Shown here piece by piece: positions 1-10,200 of a stretch of 64,000 nucleotides of DNA. The stretch's first letter is position 1. Every line of letters begins with the position of its first letter. The stretch is from Channa striata. Taxonomy: Eukaryota; Chordata; Actinopteri; Anabantiformes; Channidae. The DNA is taken from positions 5,162,888-5,226,887 of the forward strand of contig CM065187.1 in the NCBI GenBank assembly GCA_033026295.1, read 5' to 3'. The position numbers and the translations under genes were made by a program. The notes under the pieces were generated by a model. That model was not told where the DNA came from and made no database searches. It was given only the letters and a program-made list of their open reading frames with translations.

Positions 1-819
1 GCTTTGGATAAAGTGGGTGAGTAAATACTTTTTAGGGCTTTGGCTCTGATGTGGAAATGCCAAATCAAAACTCCTTCGGAGACTGAAGAGTCCTGGACTG
101 TATTTACTGGGACAACAAAGGCACCAGGAAACAGCTGCAGACTAAACTTCACACTTGTGTAGGTGTCTGACAGTGGACATTTGCAGTATGTTCAGACTTT
201 ATGAAACATGGCTATTTGGACTGTGCTGGAATCGTTCTGCTAACACTCTCTTTGACAGTGGCTCTATTATTGAGCATCCGGGGGCCTGGACGGATGATTC
301 GGGGCATGATTTGCCTCCAAATCCGTTTTTTTTTCCCTCTTTAGCTGCAGATGAGCTTGACGCAGCCGAAGCGAGTCTCGTGTGTGAGACGCGCAGCCTC
401 CACAGTCTCTGTGTAAATCGTGTCTCTTTAACTGAGGTATTCTCAGGACGGGGAGGGGGGGTGGATGGGTTCATCGGGTTCATGTAGTATTGGACGCCTC
501 CTCCCATTTCAGGTTGGCTGCTTCACTGGCTCCCACGGTAAAAGGCATAGCTGTAAGGCAACTAGGTGATGGAGAAAGGCATGGAAGTTTGCACGGGAGA
601 TGACTAAATGGTGCAGCTTGACCTTTATTAGAGATACAGAAACTCGATCAGCTGATGACTCCAAAGTAGCTGCCATTTTCAGGTCATTCGAGGCATCTGG
701 CTAACTTGTTTGTAGCTCCAGCCAGTTGTATGAATAAGCCTGCTGTCTTCGCCTCTTAGTCGCCCACTGGGATGGGGGAATCGCCTCGTCCTGTACCGTC
801 TAGTGGAGGAATATAAATC
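1..819. other. purg upstream region
   Basis: No coding exon was recognised here. A possible splice donor (GTGAGT) follows AAAGTGG near position 17, so an upstream exon of purg or of another gene may end at the left edge. A pyrimidine-rich stretch ending in TTTAG near 344 could be an acceptor for a 5' UTR exon. In-frame TAA at 814-816 closes the purg reading frame just before its first ATG, so the protein cannot extend further upstream without splicing. No TATA box or distinct CpG island was identified. Confidence 0.4.
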
Positions 820-1836
820 ATGATGGCTGATGGATGTTGCAGAGGGATGGAAAGAGGCAGGGGTAAGATTGCATCAGATTCTTTGCCGAGACCCACATAT
901 CCTCAGCAATATGTCCAGAGCGGATCGCAGCAGCAGCAGCAGCAGGGCAATGACATCCAGGAGTTAGCTTCCAAACGCGTCGACATCCAGAAGAAACGCT
1001 TCTACCTGGATGTCAAGCAGAGCGTCCGCGGACGCTTCCTCAAGATAGCCGAGGTGTGGATCGGCAGGGGCCGCCACGATAACATCAGGAAGAGCAAGCT
1101 CACGCTGTCCATGTCCATGGCCCCCGCTCTGCGCTACTGCCTCGGAGACTTTATAGATTATTACGCCCGGATCGGACTGCGGGGGGCCCTGGCGCCTCCG
1201 CAGCTCGAGGAGCACAGGAGCAACGGCCAGGGCCGCGCGCACGACGCCCGCCGGAGAGCGTCCCCCACCGGCTCCGCGGCGTCCGACGACCACGCACACC
1301 GCGTGCTCAAGAGCGAGTTCATCGAGAGGGACAACAGAAAGTACTTCCTGGACCTGAAGGAGAACCAGCGGGGCCGCTTTCTCCGCATCCGGCAGACGGT
1401 CAGCAAAGGACACGGCACCATCGGCTACTACGGCCAGGGCATCGAGCAGACCATCGTGCTGCCCGCGCAGGGGCTCATCGAGTTCCGAGACGCGCTGTCG
1501 CAGCTCATCGAAGACTACGGCGACGAAGACGGCGACGAACGCGGCCGAGCCGGAACCAGGAACCACGACGACAGCCCCGAGCTGCCAGAGGCTGCGTCTT
1601 TCCGAGTGGACAACAAGAGGTTTTACTTTGACGTCGGCTCGAACCGCTACGGCGTCTTTTTGAAAATTAGCGAAGTGCGCCAGCCGTACAGAAACACCAT
1701 CACGGTGCCTCTCAAAGCCTGGGCTCGGTTCGGGGAGAACTTCATCAGGTACGAGGAGGAGATGCGACGAATCTTCTCTTGTCACAAAGAGAAGAGGACA
1801 GACGCTCGGCAGGACAGCCAGGAGCAGGAGGACTGA
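820..1836 (+). CDS. purg: Purine-rich element-binding protein gamma (Pur-gamma)
   Basis: Single-exon gene of 338 codons. PUR family proteins bind single-stranded purine-rich DNA and RNA and act in transcription and mRNA transport. Three PUR repeats are visible: repeat I about residues 46-119 (KRFYLDVKQ, GRFLKIAEVWIGRGR), repeat II about 161-235 (RKYFLDLKENQRGRFLRIRQ) and repeat III about 254-320 (KRFYFDVGSN, GVFLKISEV). ELASKRVDIQKKRFYLDVKQ and the repeat III region match mammalian PURG closely, and the length fits (about 322-347 aa in human isoforms). The N terminus is Gly/Arg-rich with six glutamines. ATGs at 820, 823 and 847 are in frame; 847 (MERGRG) aligns best with the mammalian start, while 820 gives the longest protein. 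The coding sequence is GC-rich in an AT-rich setting. A long antisense open frame is a by-product of this composition. Pur-alpha and Pur-beta are less likely because of the N terminus and the linkers. Confidence 0.95.
   Translation: MMADGCCRGMERGRGKIASDSLPRPTYPQQYVQSGSQQQQQQGNDIQELASKRVDIQKKRFYLDVKQSVRGRFLKIAEVWIGRGRHDNIRKSKLTLSMSMAPALRYCLGDFIDYYARIGLRGALAPPQLEEHRSNGQGRAHDARRRASPTGSAASDDHAHRVLKSEFIERDNRKYFLDLKENQRGRFLRIRQTVSKGHGTIGYYGQGIEQTIVLPAQGLIEFRDALSQLIEDYGDEDGDERGRAGTRNHDDSPELPEAASFRVDNKRFYFDVGSNRYGVFLKISEVRQPYRNTITVPLKAWARFGENFIRYEEEMRRIFSCHKEKRTDARQDSQEQED
928..945 (+). repeat. (CAG)6 coding repeat in purg
   Basis: Six consecutive CAG codons encode glutamines 37-42 of Pur-gamma, between the Gly/Arg-rich N terminus and PUR repeat I. 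A pure CAG run is prone to length variation, so allele differences are plausible. Confidence 0.9.
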
Positions 1837-2001
1837 CCTTGGCAGTAGGCGCTCTGTGCTTTTGCATGTATTCTGGAAGTTCTGTTAGTGAGGAAAATGT
1901 CCCTGCTGTCCATGCTGTACTGTACGTGTCCCTGCAATGCTACACATGCTGTGGTCCCTCTGCCAAGGGCTGGAGAACTACAAACGAAACCTGCCAAGAA
2001 G

Positions 2002-2043
2002 TCATTCATTCATTCATTCATCCATTCATTCATCCATTCATTC
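2002..2043 (+). repeat. (ATTC)n tetranucleotide microsatellite
   Basis: About ten imperfect TCAT/ATTC units with two single-base interruptions (TCCATTC). It lies about 165 bp after the purg stop codon, probably in the 3' UTR. Confidence 0.9.
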
Positions 2044-2089
2044 GTAGCCTGATGCTAACGTCTACCTTCATTTGTCAGCGCAAGTTCAG

Positions 2090-2440
2090 CCACTTTAGCC
2101 CCTTCGCGGCCCCTCCTCTTAAATTTAAAGCTACCGCGCGTAACTTGAAAATGTCTTGGCCAACGTCCTCACGTGCCCGGGACACAGACTCCAAGAACTG
2201 CACTGTCAGCGACCGTAGACCCGCTCGTTTTGTGCGAGGCTCTCCCTTCTAACCAATCAGCTGCGGCCAAATCCTGTGCGCGCGCGTCACGTGTGGACGT
2301 GAAATTGTCCCCCCGCGCGTATCTGTGCGTGACAGGATGTAGCAGCTTTCTGTCCTCATGCTACAGTTAGCATCGCTGCCGGAACGTTGAGCTTTGTAGC
2401 TGTAGGAGCACAGCGTAAATTACAGCATTGATCGTAAGGG
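2090..2440. promoter_or_regulatory. CpG-rich block, candidate orphan promoter
   Basis: CpG dinucleotides are dense here (roughly 27 in 290 bp by eye) against a CpG-poor background. The block contains a CCAAT box at 2253-2257 (AACCAATCAG) and CACGTG E-boxes at 2170-2175 and 2288-2293; a third lies just outside at 2535-2540. There is no TATA box. The features fit a housekeeping-type promoter, but no adjoining protein-coding exon was identified in either direction. It may drive a non-coding transcript, an unseen first exon or an alternative slc38a9 transcript, or it may be a purg 3'-end CpG island. Confidence 0.4.
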
Positions 2441-3060
2441 TGACAGCAGTGTTGCGGTGGAAGTCACCAAACTACTTTAATATTTTGCCCTCAAACCATA
2501 ATGATTAACAGTTTTAAACAACCAAACTGTCAGTCACGTGGAATTACAGCTACAGTGAGTTAGCTCCCTGTGTAACTCGTTTAATTTTTATGAAAAGTGC
2601 AAATTGATCTAAACAATTTTTATGTTTTTTTTAATTCAAATGATGAGAAATGATTTGAAACTGTGAGGAAGGACGAGCAGGTAAAAGGCTCGCGTGTGCG
2701 ATTTGCTTGTTTGGCGGGGGCCTGCTGGGCCACTGAGCTGCAAACAGGAGCTCACTGCAAGTGCAACACACAGCGGCTGCGTCAGCTGACCCCTGCAGCA
2801 CACACTGGACTGACTGCAGAGGTGGAAACACAGCCGAGCTGTAGTAACCGGGGATGTGATGAGGCTGCGGTTTCGCTGGAAGGACGTGATGGACAGCTGT
2901 GTGACGGCCACGCGTTGCTGGTGCGGGTAACAAATGGGGATGTTGCGACATGCAGCGCTGGTGTGTGTTGCCCTTCAGTGAGTCTAACTAGGCTGTTGCC
3001 TACATTAGAAGTTTGTCATTCATTGTAACAGTTACACCTAAACTACAAATGCCACATGTG

Positions 3061-3061
<1 letters not shown>

Positions 3062-3095
<34 letters not shown>
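3062..3095 (+). repeat. (CA)17 microsatellite
   Basis: Uninterrupted CA dinucleotide repeat in the purg-slc38a9 intergenic region. Confidence 0.95.
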
Positions 3096-3100
<5 letters not shown>

Positions 3101-4886
3101 GTTTCCATGTAGAGGTTGGGCTTTCACGTCACCAATAACACTGTGGCAAAAATGAAGAAAATGGAAGCGTCCTCATTCATTTCAGCGACACAGGATCTCC
3201 TGCAGTGTCGGACGTGTGCAGGTAAAATTCCCTGCAGTGTGTAAAATGTAGTGTGTGCTGTTTTGCTTCTTACCTCTTGCAGAAACAAAGTCGTAGTGCC
3301 AGGACGGAAAAGTGCAATGTGCTGGCTTGTTTTTCCATATTCCTACATGTATTTCATCTCTCGTTTAGTTTATTACAGCACACCGACGCAGCCCCTCGTG
3401 TCATCCTGCCACAGTGCTGTTGTCAGTGTGAAAGCACCAGGTCACAGTGGTTGTCAAAATGTACAAACAAGGATGAGTCAAAAATAAGTTAAGTAAAAAT
3501 AAGTAAATAATTCAGTTCAATCCATCTCTTTTAGCGTGGAATCCAACACAGGCACTTAGTTCACTAACACATGAGTGTGTTTGTGAATCATTGAACTTAG
3601 TCACTTTCAGATAATAATTACTAATATTTAAGTTGTTATTTCCTTTGAAGCCTCAAACACTTGAAAAAGAACTGACTTAAACTTTTGACTTTTGGCATTT
3701 GCTGCCAGAGTAGTTTGCTATATAAAACTGTATAGGAGAAGATTTCTCTTCCCACCGTCCAAAAAAACCAGAAGAGAAAACAGACAACTGTTGTCTGAAA
3801 AGACATATATAGAGATCATTATTCTTAAGGGTAAGTGTGTTGCTATAGTTACAGTATTTATTCTCTATGACAATTACAGCCTAACAGTCAGATGTAATTA
3901 ATTAATTTGATGAATACAAGGTATTTTACACAGTAGCAGCAGCTCAGAGGCGTATGGCAAGAATCATAGTGCAATTCACAGTCATGTGTGAGACTGATGT
4001 GTTTCTCCTCTCTAAGCTGAATTTCAGAGAGATTATTAAAACATGAAACGCATCATAGTTAAGGCGTTAAGTTAGGAGCAGCCCAGAACTGGCTCTGCAC
4101 TGAAACTTGGAGCAACACAGCTGTTTTTTCTATGCCACGTAAGAAAAAAAAGATAATTTCTTCCCCCATTTCCATGACTGTGAACCTGCATGTCACGTGA
4201 CTACAAGAACAAAACCGTGTCTGCAAGTTGTGAGCAGTTTGCCAAAGAGCAATTTTCTCCTCAGATTCATATTTGAGTTTTAAGAAAGTTTAGTGTCATG
4301 AGGAGTTAACATCTTCAGGACAAAGCAGGAATTAGAGCAAAATCTGAAAACCCCCCACCTATTTTTGATGGAGAGCCCCGACATTTATCTTGCACCTTTT
4401 GGGCTCCCAGCCCCCACATTGGGAAGCACTGATGTAGACGATGTCTTCTTGTTAGTTGAATATCGATGCCTTTAAAACTCTTGTCAATACTTGAATCACA
4501 GAGAATACTTTAAATTATTTTACTAATTGCCCCTTAGACCTTTATATACTGATAATAATTGAAATTAAATGAGTAGATATTAATTAAATAATTAAAATAA
4601 GTTCTGTCTTTTGCTCTCATCGTATGGGGAAATGATGTCTTTGATTTTAAATTATTTTCATGACATGTGGAGCTAAAAATATTTTTTTCTTTTTGTCACA
4701 CAGTGTTGTTGAAACCCCCCAGACAGAGGAAGTTAGGAACCAGATGTGTTCCATGATGAGCACCTTGTTGGTACACTGGGCAGGTCAGTGAGAATAGAAA
4801 GGGCTCAGCGTCCAGATCGGATAGGTAACTCAATCAGCTGTCACTGACAGGTTGCTGCACATTGAGCTTTGCGTGTGCTGTGTCTT

Positions 4887-5822
4887 GGGCCTCATTTATA
4901 ACTGTTGTGTTTTCACATAACAATGCTTGGATGAAGCATCATTTTTATTAATCGAAATAATTTTGTGTAATAATCGCTTGACACGTGTATTCGGACTCAC
5001 GTGTGAGGACATTTGGAATTTGGCGAGTAGTAAACTCAAGTCAAGTTTTAGTTTTAGTTTTTACAGGTTTATTTCACACACCATGTAATTCTGGGCTATA
5101 TTGTGTTTTCGCTCTCAGATGCAATATAACACCCCTGCATGGGTTTATACTTCGCAATATGCACGCGATCACAGCCTGAATCCTCGTATAGACAAATATA
5201 AACGATATCTAACTGGTCTGTGGCATCGACAGAGGGTTTTGATTAGTCAGGTAGTAACAGGTAATTTGCCGTCTATCTGTCTGCCGAGGCACAGCAAGAA
5301 TTTATGAGTCCGTAATTGTCTAATCTGTCCCAGTGACCATTGTATCAGACAAAAATATGGTCTAGTCAAGACCTGGCATAAAGAGATACAGGCTGCTCCA
5401 ATGGTAACCATTCAAATTAATGATTTATATTACAGCTGTCAGGGCTCAGAAGAGATGATCTGGCAGTATGGTGCTTATATTCACAGCAGATATGCCAAGG
5501 ACGATACCAGAAAGTGTCAGGGGACAGATTTATCATATATGGCTAATAGCCATTAGCAGTTTGTCATCTGGAGTAGTAGGATACCTTTTCAAATCTGTAT
5601 GCCATCAAAATGTGCTGCACCACTGTCACCATGATTCCAATATAAAAGGCTGAGTTACCAGGTTTCAGCACAAGAACTACTTAATTAAGTTTAGAGGAAA
5701 GATTGTGATTTGCTTTCACATACTAACTTGGTAACAAAATGAGCTTCTGTTTCCAGTCTCAATCATGTCGCTCGTTATACAACGTCACCAACGTTGTTGC
5801 CTTAGTTTTATAAATGAGGCCC
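4887..5822. mobile_element. TIR-bounded DNA transposon-like element (MITE-like)
   Basis: A 15-bp sequence, GGGCCTCATTTATAA at 4887-4901, is repeated as its exact reverse complement at 5808-5822. They bound a 936-bp segment with no transposase frame. Similarity stops after the 15 bp, and no clear target-site duplication flanks it. It is probably a decayed non-autonomous DNA transposon. I suspect a Harbinger-type family but cannot prove it. Confidence 0.45.
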
Positions 5823-7157
5823 CTGATCACTAAAGACAAAGAGCCCGATTCAGACCTTGACTTAAGCACTGTGAAACAGAGGTGAGCTGGCGATGGTCCT
5901 ATGTTGATTGTTAACCCTGGAAATGGTCCAGAGTGACACAGGGTCATTTGTAAAATAAGACACTGAGGTCACGATATATTTTTCTAACGTGAAACAGTAA
6001 CACGCACCCAATAGGAGTTCATACAATAAAGAAGATAAATAAATTATTTAAAATAGTTGACTTTATCAGTTGTGACATAATATAATGGTCAATAATATCT
6101 CTACACAACATGCATATTGGCCCGAAAAGTCGCTTGTGCAAACACTGCGGTGCACACCACACAATCTAGGCCTTAAATTGCATCGTTTTGACACTAAAAT
6201 GGTGGATGTCATCTCTTCCACTGGCACCAAAATGGCACCTGGTATAGCAGCACTTCTTTAGATTGTGCAAACACAGCAGTTGTGTTGGAGGCGTAGACAC
6301 TAAATAAAATGGTTACATGTAGTAAAATTTGTTTCTAATACCCTGCCTCTGGAATGTCACGTGGCGTGCTTTAAATGACAGTATTAAAAAAAATCTCTCG
6401 TGGAAATGAAACATCCACTCGCCTGTTTATGAACTCCAGGTTCTAGATACGTTTTTAGCTCTTGGTAAAAATGACCTACACTATATGGTCGAATGCTAAG
6501 GCCACGACACACCAAGATCACATTACAGAACTGATGCTGACAAAGACCGAGTACTGCATCGGTCATGTTGGCTTCATCAGGGCCAATAAGAGGCACTTTA
6601 GCGCCCGAGCTGGCGAGCACGTAGCACTTCACATTATGCGAGGAGGAAAATCGGGGACAAACACGCGTAAGCTTACTATTCTGTGTCTCAGCCTTTTACA
6701 GCCTTTACAGGAGGCAACTGTCCTCAGGCCACAGGCCCGTTGAAATTTGTAGAGAGAGACATTCAAAACTTTACTGTGCAAAAGTTTAAAGGAAGGAAAA
6801 AGCTTTAAGGAATAGTGCTATAAATATTTAAATTATCTAAGTACTTAGTATAAATGCATTAAAGAAAAAAATTAATTAAATCGATACCGTGTCTCCCCTT
6901 TGTCTTTAAAAAAGCAGCAGTTCTCCTCAGTGGACGTGCACACAAGGCACCAACAGGTAAATTGTTTCACACATCTTGGAAAGCTTGCGCAGGATCTCGT
7001 CTTTCAAACACAATGTACAGTACAGTACATGTACATGTTAAACCTACATTTGTCATATGAGATTAGACACTGAATACTTGCTTGTGAAAGGTATATTGAG
7101 AAATTTATACAGTTCCATATAACAGTTAAAGAGCATCACTCTTTTCTCTGCATGTTG

Positions 7158-7290
7158 TACAGTGCCTATAAAAGTACTCACCGTCTTGGAAGTTCCCCTT
7201 GAAAAATGTTGACCTGTTTAATTCTACTTAAACAAAATTCCAAGGTCAAAGATGCTTGCTAGTTTTCCACATTTAAGATAGGATTCAGAC
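7158..7290 (+). mobile_element. Tc1/mariner-like terminal fragment
   Basis: TA followed by CAGTGCCTATAAAAGTACTC matches the terminal inverted repeat style of teleost Tc1-like elements inserted at TA. Only this end was recognised. Similarity appears to fade near 7290, and no transposase sequence follows. Confidence 0.55.
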
Positions 7291-10200
7291 TAAATTTGTA
7301 TAGTATAATATAACCTTAAATGCTTAGAGTCATGGATTCAGTCGCCTTCAGACTTTGTGTGTAATCAGAAGATATATATAAGGAGACTCTGACGGGCCAC
7401 TAAGACCTGCAGTTTGGGACCAGGCAGAGGTAACTGGTTAGAACTGGAGTAAGCCTGGTTAGGCCTGATAAGACATGACCAGTTGGTCTGGATCAGCATG
7501 GAACTGACCGTCTTCGTCAGCTGACTTCATCTAACCACTCTAACATCACAGCAATTCTTTGCAAGTCTCCCTGTTTGATTCTTAAGCCTAGTTTAATGTC
7601 TGATTGCTCATTCGCGAGTTGTACACAGGACATGACAACTCTAGCTGAGTCTGAATCATGTGGCTTATGCTGTTTCTCCTTAATTCTAGAGAGGAGACAG
7701 TTCCAGCAAAAAACATCTCGGGTGGCTGCTACATAAAACATTGTAACGTCACACCCTTTCACGCCATTACCGCAAGGTGCCTCGGGTCTTTTACACAGAT
7801 GGCAGGGTAAAATCACGCCACCTCTTACATAACCTCTTAAGGCAGCTTAAAGGAGGCTCAGCAATAAACGGTGTAATACCTTACGTGCAGAAGGGCAAGA
7901 CTGTGTATTGGTGCAGTGAACCTACCCTGGACAGGCAGTGTAAAAGGGACTCTGGAAAAGGTTTGGTGTCTTTTAGCCCATGATAACCTACAGAGTCTAC
8001 TGACACGTTGAGCAAGGACCTACTAAGCCATATCTGTGGGCTGATGAAGACACATGACAACATCCAGACCGCGTAATAATACTAGTGATGGAGAAATGAA
8101 GCTGTGTTGAAGCACAGAACTTTCCATTCATTTGAACCAAAACAATGGTTCAGTTATTGAGCTTGAGATGACCAAAAACCACCTAGGGGTCAAAAGAACT
8201 GATGGTGAAGCAATAAATCTTTGTTCATGTAGCGTAACAGATCAAATAGCAAACATAGGAACATAAAACGTCAGTTCAAGTCCCATGTTGATCGTAATAT
8301 TATTGCCTATTTGTATAACAGAAGAATTATTTAAAAAATGCAGGTGTGGGACTATATGTCAGGATGTAAGTTTGTATCATAAAATAATACAGAGTGTGTC
8401 TCCTGTTAAAACCAGGCGATGGAAAACATGACATGACTGTGAGAAAACATTGAGAGTGAGAAAATGAAGATAACTAGTATTGTTCAAAACAATATTTGCT
8501 CCAAGTGTGTGTGACAATATTCTTGTGTGACTGGACAGGAAAGGGCAAAGTTCCCTTTTGTAAAAAACAGTATTTGTTATTTTTTGTTCACACAGCAATA
8601 CAATAGACTGTCAAAACAATTGAACTCTCCATAACTACAAACAAACAAAGTTTATGATTTCTACCACCTTTATTCAGGGATGCGTTGCTTATATCGCAAA
8701 CATCTCACCGTCGTTGAAGCTTTTCATGAAACACTCGCCTCAAAGGGACCTTCGCACATCCTGCGTGATGTCACATTCTCAAACCCAATACAAGCCTCGA
8801 CACAAAGATTCACTTTTCGCTGCCCCGAGAAATAACACGGGCTTCAAATCTTTGGTGTTCAAGCTATTATCACAGGATAGTATTAACTTGTCCGAGGCTG
8901 ATTGACACAAACCTGCACATTTCGAACCTTGTAAGTCTTAGGTGTGTCTGAGTCGGGCCCTTTGTCTCTTTTTAACAGCGTACTGTGAAATAGTGTCAAC
9001 TGTCGCCGTCAACAGTGAAAGTGAGATTTGAAAAACTCCGGAGAGATCAGTGTCAGTTGATCTGGACTCGTGGCAGCCAATTGTAGTGATGCCTTGAGCT
9101 GCGCGAAAAGCACAGGCTTGGTTGGATGTGGTGTGTTGTATCGTATAGTGTAGTTCAGTGACTTATTTTATTTTCCTATGAACTGCAAAGGTGACATAAA
9201 GCGTTTGTTGGAAGTATAATACAAAGCACAATTTATTTTAAATACGATGTGGAGATAGCATATAGGGCCAATTCCTGATTGGATTTCGTATTGATGGTCA
9301 GTGAATTTGGCTCGAGAGGCAAACTGAATCTCATTCTAAGATTAACCTACTATATTTAGATATGCACATGGTATTTATTCTCCCTAAAGTGTAACGATGG
9401 TCCTGTCTCTTTTGAATTCCAAATATCTCTCCAAAAAGCACTTTAAATAAAAGCTGCACTTTTGTTTTGCTGCTTTTTAGTCAGTCGACCTAGAGGGACC
9501 ATTTCTATCCATTCTAGCCTTTGGTGTAAAGTGACAATCGCGGATCCCTGCTTACAGAACCCAGTGGGCTGCATTTAAACACAGCCAACGACACGGTCTG
9601 TGTCATTGAAAGAGTCTAGAGTTCAAGCGAAGCAGTTCCAGTCTCAGTTCTGGTCTACGTTTGTGATATGAGCACAAAATTGATTTGACCCTAGGAAAAC
9701 TGTGACGATAGCTCTATGATAAACAGAACTGCTTGGCAACAGCACACGTATAAAAGCTGTTACACTGAAATTCAAACTACCAGTTACAGAGTGCTGTTGT
9801 GTGTAATCAGATTTCCAGCTCAACAGACCATGCCTTGTACTCCAACAGGAGACACTTGTTGTCCCGCTGGAAGTCAGCTTTTTTTTAATGCAAACATTAC
9901 ACGGTGAACATTTGTGAGCTGTTCTAGCCTGGAGTAATGTGAGGAATCTTTTTGAATTTTACACCATAGACGCACCACAACAGACCACACAACATTCGAT
10001 AATAACAAAGATTAAATTGCACTGGTGACATTCAGATCTTTGAGGTCCTACCCTTTTCTTCGGGTTCCTAAAGATGTTTCACCTCTCGTCTGATACGTTG
10101 CTTCAGTTTTAACGGGCTTCTGGGGAGTCCAAGGTAGAGTCATTTTTTGTTAACAATTCTAAGTTTATTGAGGTCACGTGGATCATTCTCCTATCTGACC

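Noticed and set aside
964..1785. 273-codon open frame antisense to purg
   Set aside because: It mirrors the GC-rich purg coding sequence. The sense strand matches the PUR family throughout, while the antisense peptide shows no family motif.
6462..6743. 93-codon open frame in the purg-slc38a9 interval
   Set aside because: No domain was recognised, and nearby words look like degraded DNA-transposon sequence. Kept out of the gene list.
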